Shown here piece after piece: positions 50,415 through 62,301 of a stretch of DNA of 64,000 nucleotides (its first letter is position 1; each line of letters begins with the position of its first letter). The notes beneath the pieces are model-generated. The model was not told the origin of the DNA, did not search any database, and worked only from the letters and a program-made list of their open reading frames with translations. This DNA comes from Piper betle (taxonomy: Eukaryota > Streptophyta > Magnoliopsida > Piperales > Piperaceae), in the NCBI GenBank assembly GCA_033002965.1, contig JAURVB010000788.1, forward strand, positions 1 through 64,000, in the 5' to 3' direction. Position numbers and translations under genes: made by a program.

Positions 50415-50727
50415 TGTTGGCGTATATTATAGAAATGTACTTATAATGTTGTGCCTCATCTAAATTTAAATAAATATATTTAATAAACTTAAGGATAATT
50501 ATCATCTCTTTTATACAAAAAATATAAACATATAATTTTAGAAGATGAAAGAAAAGTATTATTTTGCAAAATTGTCGAAGAGAGGTTGTGAAAATATGTT
50601 TGGTTCCCGTAATCAAAGCTTAATTTTGGATAATTTGGAAAGCAAATTGAATATTTAGACATCTTATATTGATTTAGGTATTTTTTATTCTTATTTTAAT
50701 TATAATTAATTATATTAAGATCTAATA
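50415..50727 (+). repeat. 5' LTR of the copia element
   Basis: It begins TGTTGGCGTATAT and ends AGATCTAATA, directly before the primer-binding site. It is about 380 bp downstream of the E2F stop codon. Confidence 0.85.
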
Positions 50728-53700
50728 TTGGCATCAAGAGCTTCTAAAAGATGTTATAGCCTAAGATTATAAAGAATTATGATAAAAGACTGTTTTTCTT
50801 TTGAATTTGCAAATTATTTTAATTTTTCATAATTAAAATATTATGATTTTTTGCATGCTTGTTTTTATGGATTAAAGTGATATGATTATTTAGATATGAT
50901 AGAATAACTATTTTTTTATCAAATTCTATTAGATCTATCCAAATCCATATTTAAATTGTCTTTTTTTTTTACATGAATTAACAAGCATGTTCTTATTTTT
51001 AAATTGAATTTTGTATTCAATTAATGCATATATCATGATTATAAATCGATAATCATTATTTGATGTATGATTAATTAACATCTATTTTTTAAATTTAATT
51101 TTCGTAATTAAATAAAAATGATTAATAAATATCATGTTTAGATGAGAATTTAATTGATTATTTATTATGTGATAAACATGATATGCTTTATTGCTAATTA
51201 TCTATTTTGTTAAATAAATACATGAGAGAAATAGATTATGTATATTTGTTAATTAAGTTATTTATTTAAGATTCGTTCTTAAAATTTTTAATTAATTATT
51301 AATTCTATAATTTTTTACATAATCTACCTATCTTTCATTGTCATAAGATTCTTTGTGAGTCCAACTTCTTTTCCCTAATTTAATCCAACTTTATTGAGTT
51401 TGGATCATCCTATTTCCCATGCAATATTTGAGAGATAACTAGATTGTCTCTCTATATAATCTTATGCACATCCACATGTTAATAAAAAGAAAGAAGGAGA
51501 TTTTGTTATACCTGTACAAGCAGACTCCCTCGCAAGTATTCGCCGGAACACAATTGGCTGTGTCACTTAGTTAGAAGTTGCCAATAGTCAATTTTTTTAA
51601 AAAAAATTGACTTATAATGAAATAACTTATTTTAAAATAAATTTAGATTATTTTTTTAAAAAATTCATATTAAAAACTATTTAAAAATAATGGGTCGAAG
51701 CTTATATTGGAAGATGATATAAACATATAAATTCATTTAATTTGTATCAGTTACAATTAATTGAATCATAATAATTTAAAATAGTGGGAACTAAATATTT
51801 GATTATTGGTTAATCATAATTTATTTTTTCATAAATTAATTAATATTTAGGAATTTTATTATTAATTATGCAATAAATAAATTGTGATTGCGAGTTGTGC
51901 TCAATGTCTTATTTATTATGCATTATTAATTTTACTTTATCCTAAATAGTTAATTTTTGTAAATTCTTGTGTTAATATTAATTAAATTTATTTTAAATGT
52001 CTTTTGAATTCTACTTTAAATGGAGCAAGCAAACAAACTATTGCTAATTTGAACAAGGGCGATAAACTTGTAGGAGATAATTATGACATCTGGCTTCGTA
52101 AGGTGCAACTAATCCTTGAAGATGGGGAATCTCTAAAAATTTTGAATCATACCCTATCTACTCCCATTAATTCTAGCACTAGGCAAGAGGTTGATATGTA
52201 TGAAGCTTGAAAAAGAAGCATATTCTCACACGTATAAATCTCTTGTGTAGTATGAAAAACAATATTTTTTGTGAATTCGAAAAGTACATAAATATTCAGG
52301 CTATGTGGCTGAAAAATAAAAGAGAGATACAACTTAACTTCTTCTAGTAAATTATATAGGTTTACTATTAAGTTTGACACTTACAAGATGCGTCTCTAGG
52401 CTACCATGAGGGACCATCTACGTGCGTTGAAAAACTTAATTCATGAGCTTTCTTGTGCTGGTCATGTTTTATCTAACGAGCAATAAATATAGGTTATCAT
52501 TAGATCTCTGCCCCTATTCATGGGAGCACGTGAAAATAAACATGACCCATAATGACCATATCAAAACTTTAGAGGATATTGAAAATCACTTAGAGTTAGA
52601 AGACGAGCGGCTTGAGGCTACTAAAATAGATGGTGAAGCTTTTGTAGCTTAAAATCATGCTTTAAACTCTAAATGTCCTCATTGGAAGAGGTTTTAAAGG
52701 AAAGGGTTTAAATCTCGTGGGCAACAACCATTTCAAATTAAGAATAACAATGACAAGGGTGCTAAGAAAATACGAAAAAGAACTTGAAGAGTGTCGCTTG
52801 CTACAATTGTGGTGGCAAAAGACATTTTACAAACAAATGTGTTGCGTCGATGAGGGTTTGTCCTTTGTTAATTAGTTCTAATGTATTTGTATCTAGCTGT
52901 TTAATGTTATTTGACTCTAATCCTATGTAGATTGTTGATTTAGGTGCGACGGACCACAGTAGTAGAAGTAGAGCTACATAAGTGGAATTCGTCAGATTCT
53001 ATGAGGGACAAGATGGATCTACGTAGGAAACAATTCCAGGGTTGTCCTAGGCATAAGCACCTGTAAATTACAAATACATGGAGGTTGCACTTTAATGAAC
53101 CATGATGTCCTGTTTACTCCAGAAATATGATGGAATTTAGTTTCTATTAGAGTTCTTATAGAGATGGATTTTATTTTTAATTTTAAAGTCACTTTAATGA
53201 CTATTCATTATGGGGATATTTATTTTAGTTCTGGATTTATGTTTGATAATTTTCTTTATATGAGATACTGATGATTCTGTCTCTCAAATAAATTGTGATT
53301 ATTCATTGATCGCTTTTTAAAGCAATGCTTTCATTGATGCAAATGTATGACATGCACAATTAGGTTATATTGGACAAGATCGAATGATGTAGTTAGTTCG
53401 TGAGGGTTTTTTAGAACCTTTAACTCATATCGATTTGCTCATATGTGAACATTGTTTAGCTAGTAAAGCCACTAGAAAGCCTATTGGTCAAGTCATTGTG
53501 GCTAAAAATCCATTGCAACTAATTCATTATGATATTTGCGGTTCATTAAATGTTAAGGCTAGACATGGTCCTCAATACTTCATCAAGTTTATAGATGATT
53601 TCATATGTTTTGGTGAGGTGTACCTTATTTCTCATAGGTATGAAACATTTAAATGCTTCAAACATTTCAGCACATGACAAAAAACTAATCAATGCCATAA

Positions 53701-56700
53701 TTAAGGCTTTGAGAACTGATCGAGACCATGAATACCTCTTTGATCAGTTTAGAGAGTGGTGTGAAGAGAAAAGAATTAATCATCAATTGAATATTTTATA
53801 CACTCCTCATCGAAAATGGAGTTAAATGTAGGAATAAAACTCTTCTTGATATGGTTTGGTCAATAATGACATAAGCAAACCTCCCTATATCATTTTGGGA
53901 GATGCTCTTTAACAGCTGTCTATGTACTTAACCGAGCACCATGTCAGTATCTTCAACTTCATATGGATTATGGATAGGTCACAAACCTAAACTTAGTCAT
54001 TTCAAACCCTAGGGGGTTTGATGCTTATATTCACGATCCTTCTAGAAAATTTGACAAGTTGGGTCCACGAGGTAAAAAGTGTATCTTATCCGATAGTCTA
54101 AATTCTCCAGGGGCATGTGTTCATTAGTGAATAGACTGATGGAAGTATTATTGAACTTGAGTCTAAGGATGTCAAATTTTTGGAAAATGCTTTTCCACAA
54201 AGAGTTGATATCAATTCAGATCTCCTTTTATTTGAAATTGAAGATACTAAAACTAGCAACAATAAAATTCAACCAATTCGAGAGGTTGGAGAAGAATTCA
54301 ATTATTCAAATTCTTGAAGTAGAACAAATACGTAAAAGTGATCACATTCCACTACCCCGACGTCGATTTGACATTGAGAATAAAGCTTTGATACTTTAAA
54401 TAGAAATGAACATGATCCAATCTATTGATGAAGATGAACCTAAAAATGTCGAACAAATACATTCAAGTTCTACTAGTGACATGTGGGAAAAGGCAATGGA
54501 GGATGAGATGAAGTCAATGATAATCAATAAAGTTTGGACTTTAGTTGATATTCTTAAAGAGCGAAAAACAATCAGTAACAAATGGATTTTGAAAATCAAA
54601 AGAAAAGCCGATAGTACAATTAAAAGATATAAAATTCGCTTAGTAGCTAAGTGTTATACCTAGCAAGAAGGAATCGATTATGAAGAGACTTTCTCTTCAG
54701 GAGATTCATTTCAATTCGACTTCTTATAGCTATTGTAGCATGTTTGAATTTAGAATTACATCAAATGGATGTTAAAACCTTATTTCTAAACGGTGAATTA
54801 GATGAAGAAAATTTTATGCTACAACTTGCGGGATTTGTTGAGAAATGCCAAGAAAACAAAGTATGCAAATTAGAACATTCTATTTATGGTCTAAATTAGT
54901 CATCCAAACAGTGGAGCTTAAATTTCACAATGTCATTATTTCATATGGTTTTACGATGATTGAGGAGGATAATTGTATTTATGTTAAACATTTAAAGACT
55001 TCATTTGTAATTATATTTTTTTATGTTGATGGCATTTTGTTAGCTAAGAATAACAAGGAGTATATAGTTTCTATTAAAAAATGATTGTCTTCTAATTTTG
55101 AAATGAAAGATATGGGTAAAGCTGAATTCATACTTAATGTAAAAGCTCAAAGAGAAATTTATTTCTTTCTCAAGAATCTTATATCAATAAGATCTTATAA
55201 CAATTTAATATGTACAATTGCCACCCAATAGATACTCCACTAGCAAAAGGCAAAAATCTTAAATTGTACAAATTGACTCCTGAAGAAAAATAGAAAATGT
55301 CTAATATACCGTACTCCAATATTATTGTAAGCTTGATGTATGCAATGATTTGCGGACCTTGATATTGCTTTTGTTGTTGGATTAGTAAGCGGATATCAAT
55401 CCAACCCAAATCTTGTTCATTGGAAAGCTGTGAAGTGGATTTTACGTTACCTCAAAGAAATTGCGATTTTTCCCCCACTTATAGAGGTCATAATCTCCAA
55501 TTAGTTGGCTATACTAATGCTGACTAGGCTGACGATATGGAGGAACGAAAATCCACTTCAAAATATATTTTTTTACTTAATGGTGGAGCTATCACATGGG
55601 CCAGCAAAAAATAAACTTGTGTTGCATTATTCACAATGAAAGCAGAATTTATAACTTTTGCCAATGCAGTTTTATAAAATGTTTGGTTGAGTAGATTTTT
55701 ACAACATTTAGGAGTTGTCATGCTTTCTTCACAACCCGTGACAATATTTTACAACAATCAGACCACAATTACTTATACGAAAATCTCAAATATCATAGCA
55801 AAACCAAATACATTGATATTAAATATAATTTCATCATAGACATTGTTCAAAAAAAGAAATGAGTCTGAAATACATATCTACACATCAAATGGTTGCTGAT
55901 CTTTTGACGAAGTCGGTACCAAGAGAAGTCTATTTTTCTCCTATTACAATGATGAGATTATTTTCTATGTGGTTTATTTTTATATGTATTTTTGTGGACT
56001 CTAAATGTTATTTCCTAATTTTTTGTCAATGATAATTACATTTCTTTTCTATATATATTAACACAATGAATAATATGTAAAGTGAGATGAATGATTCTTT
56101 CATCGGGCATTCGCCTCTAATGCTTCTATAACATTAGGAGATGAGACATTAGTACTTCAAGTCACGTATGTTGCCTTGATAGAGTTCGAGATGAGGTTTT
56201 TTTCTAATAATAGTTGATATGGTTATCTACAACCATATATCTCATTACTCTAGATATAAACATAAACATTACATTAGCTCTTTTGTTCGATTGTCTCAAG
56301 TTAATTGTTTGAGTAACAATTGGAGTTAAGTCTAGATGATGTTGGTAAATGACATGTACTCTTTGTGAGTTATATTCTAAGTGAATATCTATTTACCATA
56401 GCACGTGATTCATACCATGTATGTTTTTTCGACCTAAAGATAGTGAGAGAATGTACCATCTTCCCCATTGGATGAGATTCTCGAAGCAAATCTGCTTCCA
56501 TATACACTTATTGACTTTCAACTATATTTGAGATCACTAATTAAAGTTATTTTTAGTATACTACCTACGGTTATAAATGATTTAGCAAAATGGGGTATGT
56601 TTAAGAAATAACGATAATTGGTTATCAAAAGTAATATGTGTGAAAGGAATACTATTTTAAACAGCTATATCCAAGTCATGATTCTTATTATGTCTTTGTG

Positions 56701-56982
56701 ACTAAAAAATGTGATAATAGTACTGATGTAAAAATTATTGAAAGATATATGATCTTCCTATAGTTTAGGGCTCAACGTAAACATTTAAGCAATTAAGTAT
56801 CCCTAATAGGTGCTTTTTATGCTTTTCTACTTTCCAATGTTTCCACAGGTTGCACGACTTACTCTTCTTATAATCTTCTCTTTAATTTATTTTAAATGAA
56901 TCGCATTTTATATGCGAGTGAGAAATTGGATTTAGTAGCGCCCATGAATTAAGAATATCTTTTATTATGTACAAGTGAGAGA

Positions 56983-57335
56983 TATTGACGTATATGATAG
57001 ACATACACTCATACTTGTATGCCCCATCTAAATCTAAATAAATACATCTATGTAAATTTATATATAGATATATACATATCTTTATCAATTAAGAATGATA
57101 ATTATCATCTCTTTTATATAAAGATACAAACGTATAATTTTAGAAGATGAACAAAAAACATTATTTTGTAGAATTACAAAAAAGAAGAGATAGATTGTAA
57201 AAGTAGATTTAGTTTTAGTAATCAAACATTGATCTTGAAAAACTTGGAAGACAAATTGAAGACTTAGACATCTTACATCGATCAGGTATTTTTTATTTTA
57301 ATTTTAATTTTAATTAATTATATTAAGATCTAATA
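56983..57335 (+). repeat. 3' LTR of the copia element
   Basis: This is the partner of 50415-50727. It is longer, mainly through extra TATATA-rich sequence near 57055-57085. Confidence 0.85.
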
Positions 57336-57340
57336 CTCAT

Positions 57341-59080
57341 ATCAAATTTTCGAAAATACTTGATCCTTTTAACATATAGTTATATATTATTGGATATGTC
57401 ATTTGTAGCATTCTTGTGCACTGCCTGAGCCAGATACAACTGTGACTTGTCATTTTTCTGACTTGACAAGTTCCTGATCCATAGTTTCCCTTGTCTAGTT
57501 TTCGCCGCCTTTATAACAGCTCCTTTCAACTTCAATTCATGAAGCTGCATAGTTGCAATGGCTATTTGGTGCCGGAACTGCTAATTCCGCTGTTAAGATG
57601 GCACCAAAAATATCAGGTTTGTTGTAGACATTATTGAATTGGTGTTATTGAAATCCCAAGTACATAACTCCATGAGCATGCATGTTGACATGCAAATAGA
57701 TTTTGAAAATGCGTTTGATTAATTAACTGAGCAGTGTATGACTATTTTGTTTCCTTTGTATGAAGTTATGGTTTATATATTTCTATGATATTGCTAGTAA
57801 TGGAGGTTTTTTATATATATACAAGTAAACTAGTGATGGAGTTGAATTGGCCTTGTACTGTAGCACAGATCTGTTTCCAGCTTCGCATTTCTTCCAACAC
57901 AATCTGACTACTATTACAAGGTTGTGCGGGTTGGGTCAACATTTTCAGCTCGCATCCACAACTGGACCAGGTCCGGTCCCGTTGACCTCTAGCTCTTTGT
58001 AATTGCATTTTCACCCCACACCTCAATTAGTCATTTTGTTATGAAAGGTATTTGGGCGAGCAATATTTTCTAGTAATGAGCTGAGAATTTTTAATGTTGT
58101 GATAATCATAAAAGAGGCTTGTTAGCTTTTGATTCTTTGAAGATTAATCACTTTTACTCTTCATTTATCTTCTTAATATATAATACTTGGAATACATGAC
58201 TATTTCGTACACATAGGAAACCACGGTATTTGGTGTAGAAGAATTCTAACTTCTACCTCATAAAGGAAGAGGTCGGATGGTTGACTTTTATTTTGTCAAA
58301 GAAATGAGCTAATTAATAATATAAAAGGTTGCTCTAATCAGACATTTTGGCGGTATTATTTCCTAGTAATAAGGTGGATTTTTTAAATTTAATATGTTCT
58401 ACATTTTTAAAAAAAATTAGTTTATTTCGGTTGAAAAATAATTTGGTATAACGTAGGGGCTATCACAATGCGTGATTCGCATTAATTACAACTATTGCAA
58501 AAATGATAATAATTAATATTATTGGTAGATAAATTGAAAAAATACGGTTGGTGGGCCAGACGAAAGCTGGTGGTCTGCTCCAATTGGAAATGAGATGGGC
58601 GATGGATTAATAAAAGGGCCCACCATGCTCACCCGCATTAACTACTACTCATAATACTCGAAAAGACCAAATTGCACTTCTCCGGTTCACAATTGGTTCT
58701 TGGGTTAATGCAAAATTTTGTGTTAATCACTCATAATCGGTCCTATTTGAATATTAAGATGCTTTAATAAATTTGGCCGATAAGCGATTAAATGGGAATG
58801 AAAACGTAGGTCAAAATATAACAGGGAGATGGATATTAATGACCGGACCGGCAAGCATTAATAATTTCCTTAATTAATAAAGAAGAGTTCAAGCATTGAA
58901 ATAAATAAAAACCACTAAAGTATGAAACAGTCAGTTGACATGGGTACAGCCGAGCAGACGCATCCAGCTCACCTGCTTTGTTTTGATGGGGTCAACCCCT
59001 TAAACCCCCATAAACAAATCCAATTGGTAAAACACCAAGCTTAACAACCATTAATCAAAGCCTTAATTAAGACTTAACAT
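57341..59080. other. Intergenic; formin upstream region
   Basis: No gene recognised. The short open frame on the minus strand at 57811-58026 lacks a domain. The last few hundred bases (58500-59080) precede the formin leader and should include its promoter. No certain TATA box was chosen. Confidence 0.5.
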
Positions 59081-59233
59081 CCTTGTCTCCGCCTCTTCTT
59101 CACTGCACCACGGAACTCATCCCCAAGAGCGGCACCAAGCACAAAGAAAAGCTCCCTTCTTCTTCTCTACCACCACCACCGCTACCGCCGCCCCTTCTTC
59201 TTGTTCTTGTTCTCGGTGATCTCCTTTTTTTCA

Positions 59234-62200
59234 ATGGCTCGGGCATACTCGGCCTCGTACGTTGTTGCATCGTTTTTTCCATATTTTGTTCTATTAATCC
59301 ATTCTTTCTTAGCTGCGGGGAATGATTCCCCCCAGAATATCGAAACTTTTTTTCCGAAAATTATTCCATTGCTGCCACCGCTGCCACCACCACCACCGCC
59401 TACACCTTTTGTCGTGCCTGCCCCATCCCCTACCGGGATAACGTCATCCTCGGGTAGGAGTGGGATCGGCAGCGTCGCCACTGCAGTCGTTGCCACTGCC
59501 GCCAGCACTCTCTTTGTCTCCGCCGTCGTCTTCTTGGTCGTGCGTCGAGCTTCTGCCCGGCGGAGAGAGAAGGGCGACGGCGGGAACGGGAGGGAGAATC
59601 CCTACAGCGGATATGACACGAGAGTCTCCGGTGACGTGTTCCGGCCGGCGGCGCCGGGGAGGCAGCTCAAGGGGGTGATCGTGGACGAGAACGGGTTGGA
59701 TGTGTTGTACTGGAGGAAGTTGGAGAGCGGCGGCCGTCGGAAAAGTGGGGTTCGGAAGGAGGTGTTCCGTGGTGGAGACGATGAAGAGAAAGATGATGAT
59801 GGAGACGGTGGGGCCGGTGGAGGGATGAGCCGGCGAGCTTCGAAGAAGTACACGAACCGTGTACAAGAGACGCCGCTGCTGACATCGGACTCTCTCAACT
59901 CCACCCACCGCCACCGCCTCCTCGTCGAGTCCTCCGACGAAGGCAGCATCAAATTAGCTCCGCCACCGCCGCTGCCACTGCCAGTAGCTCCGACGATGCC
60001 ACCGGCAGTAGTGACTAAGGCTCCGCCTCCGCCGCCGCCGCCACCACCGGCAACCAATAGTTTTGCAGCCATAGTAGCAGCACCACCAGCAGTGGTAAAG
60101 AAGGTGCCGTCCCCACCGCCACCGCCGCCGCCACTACCAGTAGCTCCGCCGATGCCACCGGCAGCAGTGACGAAGGAGCCGCCGCCGAGACCACCACCAG
60201 TAGCTCCGCCGATGCCACCGGCAGAACCTACGAAGACTGGGGGGCGCCACCGCCTCCGCCGCCGCGGCCCGGCGGGCCGTCGGCGCCTAGACCGCCGATG
60301 GTGCCGGTCCGGGCGGTGTCGAAAGGGCAGGTGGATGAGGGGTCGGCGGAGCAGGCGAAGCTGAAGCCGTTGCACTGGGACAAGGTGAACACCAACGCCG
60401 ACCACTCCATGGTCTGGGACAATATCGGCAGAGGCTCTTTCCAGTTAAGTTCTAATATTATCATTTGATTTTTTCTTCTTCTAAGCTTCAAAATCTGTTT
60501 GATAAATTCATTTTCTGATTAGTAGTTGTTACAATGTGAATGTCCATAATTTGGAGAGGCCCCAGGTGAGGTGCATTTATGTGAACAGTTCATTAGTCTT
60601 ACCTTTTATCCTTCAGAAATAATACACCACACTTTATTTTAGGATTACAAAAAGCCAAATTCTTAGAGGGTAAGCACATAATCAGAATGCATATGATATT
60701 ACAGCACATAATCAGAATGCAAAAATACCTAAAAGCTTTTTGGAATCTTTTTCTTCCCACCAATCTTTTGATTTTCATACCAAGTAGGCAAGACATGTAG
60801 TTTTTCTTTGAAGAGAAAGTGGTTGACGTTAGAGCAAGAAATTGATTGTCAATGGGAGAGAAACCAACCAACACCAACCATTTGATGATAGACCTAATCA
60901 GACAAGTAAACCCATTCAACAAATCATTAATTTGAACAACTTTGCAATGCTTTTAATTAATCAATATATATTAATTATAGGTTTGACAATGAGCTAATGG
61001 AGGCCTTGTTCGGCTATGTGGCCACCAACCGCAAGCCCAACTCCTCTGACGCCGGCGCCGGCCAGCCGAACCTTGCCGGCTCTCGCCCCGGCTCCACGGC
61101 CGCGCAGACGTTCATCCTCGACCCCCGCAAATCGCAGAACACGGCTATCGTCCTCCGGTCGCTGGCCATCAGCCGGCAGGAGATCATGGACGCCCTCCTC
61201 GACGGCCACGGCCTGACCGCCGACACATTGGAGAAGCTCACGCGGGTAGCTCCGACAGAGGACGAGGCGGCCCGGATCCTCGACTTCGCCGGCAACCCGG
61301 CCAAGCTCGCCGACGCCGAGTCCTTCCTCTTCCACGTCTTGAAGAGCGTCCCGTCGGCATTCCGGCGCCTCGATGCGATGCTGTTCACAAGTGTATATTC
61401 GTCGGAGTTGCACCAGCTCAAGGACTCCATCAACACACTCGCCATGGCGTGCAAGGAGCTCCGTAGCCGGGGCCTCTTCTTGAAGCTCCTCGAGGCTGTG
61501 CTCAAAGCCGGTAACCGGCTCAACGCCGGCACGGCGAGGGGCAATGCCAAGGCATTCAAACTCGCCGCATTGAGGAAACTCTCCGACGTCAAGTCCACCG
61601 ACGGCAAGACGACGTTGTTACACTTCGTGGTCGAGGAGGTGGTCCGGTCTGAGGGGAAAAGATGTGCTCTCAATCGGTCGACATCGCCACCGTCATCGTC
61701 TTCGTCATCGTGGTCGGACGAGAAGGACTACATCCGCCTCGGCCTGCCGGTGGTGGGTGGTTTGAGCGTAGAATTCGCCAATGTGAAGAAGGCAGCTGGT
61801 ATAGACTACGACTTCTTCGTCGCGGCCGGGACGGCGCTGGCGGCGAGGGCGGCGGAGGTTCGGGCCTTCGTCGGAGGGATTCCGGCGGACTCCGGCGTCG
61901 AGGGGTTTGTGAGGCGTATGGGGGAGTTCTTGAACCAGTCGGAGATGGAGCTCAAGGGGGTGAGGGAGGAGGAGAGGGAGGTGATGGAGGTGGTGAAAAA
62001 GACTTATGATTACTACCAATCTGGAGCTTCCATGGAGAAGGGCTTCCAACCATTGCAATTGTTTGTGATAGTGAAGGAATTCTTGGCCATGGTGGATAGT
62101 GTGTGTGTTGACATTGCTAGGAGTCACCAGCAGAGGAAGCAGAAGATGGGGGGTAATATTGGTAATGGCGGGTTGCCGGCACCAGAGCAGGCCGCCGGAG

Positions 62201-62301
62201 GGTCGCCGGAGCACAAGGCGGCGATGAGGTTTCCAGTGTTGCCGGCACATTTCCTGTCGGATCATTCCAAGAGCTCAAGTGATTCCGAGGATGAATTCTG
62301 A
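59234..62301 (+). CDS. Type I formin (FH1-FH2, membrane-anchored actin nucleator); one frame break
   Basis: Plant type I formins sit in the plasma or endomembrane and nucleate actin filaments from profilin-actin. Exon 1 is 59234-60443 and exon 2 is 60981-62301 (donor GTTAAG, acceptor ATTATAG, CAG codon split). With one base restored the product is 843 residues. Order: signal peptide (MARAYSASYVVASFFPYFVLL), an outside Pro-rich stretch, a transmembrane helix (STLFVSAVVFLVV followed by RRAS), a basic/acidic cytosolic linker, a Pro-rich FH1 with repeated PPPPPP runs (59955-60290), then FH2 from LKPLHWDKVN through FDNELMEALFGYV, GNRLNAGTARGNAKAFKLAALRKL and DGKTTLLHFVVEEV. The start is the first ATG preceding the signal peptide; the frame upstream opens only at a TTG. 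FH1 and FH2 lie in different frames, joined by adding one G in the six-G run 60239-60244, which also gives the correct splice phase. The subfamily number is not assigned. Confidence 0.93.
60444..60980 (+). other. Formin intron
   Basis: A GT-AG intron of 537 bp with AT-rich composition. A minus-strand open frame (60599-60922) inside it has no family resemblance. The phrase GCACATAATCAGAATGCA occurs twice at 60674 and 60704, a small tandem duplication. Confidence 0.8.

Larger units (their letters stand above)
50415..57335 (+). mobile_element. Degenerate full-length Ty1/copia element with both LTRs
   Basis: The 5' LTR 50415-50727 (TGTTGGCGTATAT...AGATCTAATA) and 3' LTR 56983-57335 (TATTGACGTATAT...AGATCTAATA) align throughout with many substitutions. 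After the 5' LTR comes TGGCATCAAGAGC, a tRNA-Met-type primer site (50729). Before the 3' LTR is the purine tract CAAGTGAGAGA. The flanks CTTAT (50410-50414) and CTCAT (57336-57340) are a target duplication with one mismatch. The plus-strand interior runs in copia order: gag (about 52010-52650, with the CCHC knuckle CYNCGGKRHFTNKC near 52800), protease (IVDLGATDHSS, about 52930), integrase (CEHCLASKATRKP...LIHYDICGSL, 53435-53825), reverse transcriptase (WEKAMEDEMKSM...WILKIKRKADSTIKRYKIRLVAK, 54480-54660, then broken pieces to 55300) and RNase H (about 55500-55920). Numerous stops and frameshifts make it inactive. LTR divergence implies an old insertion. Confidence 0.93.

Noticed and set aside
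59444..60405. Gly-rich minus-strand frames opposite the formin FH1 region
   Set aside because: They are the complement of proline codon runs (GGN on the other strand), with no independent evidence.
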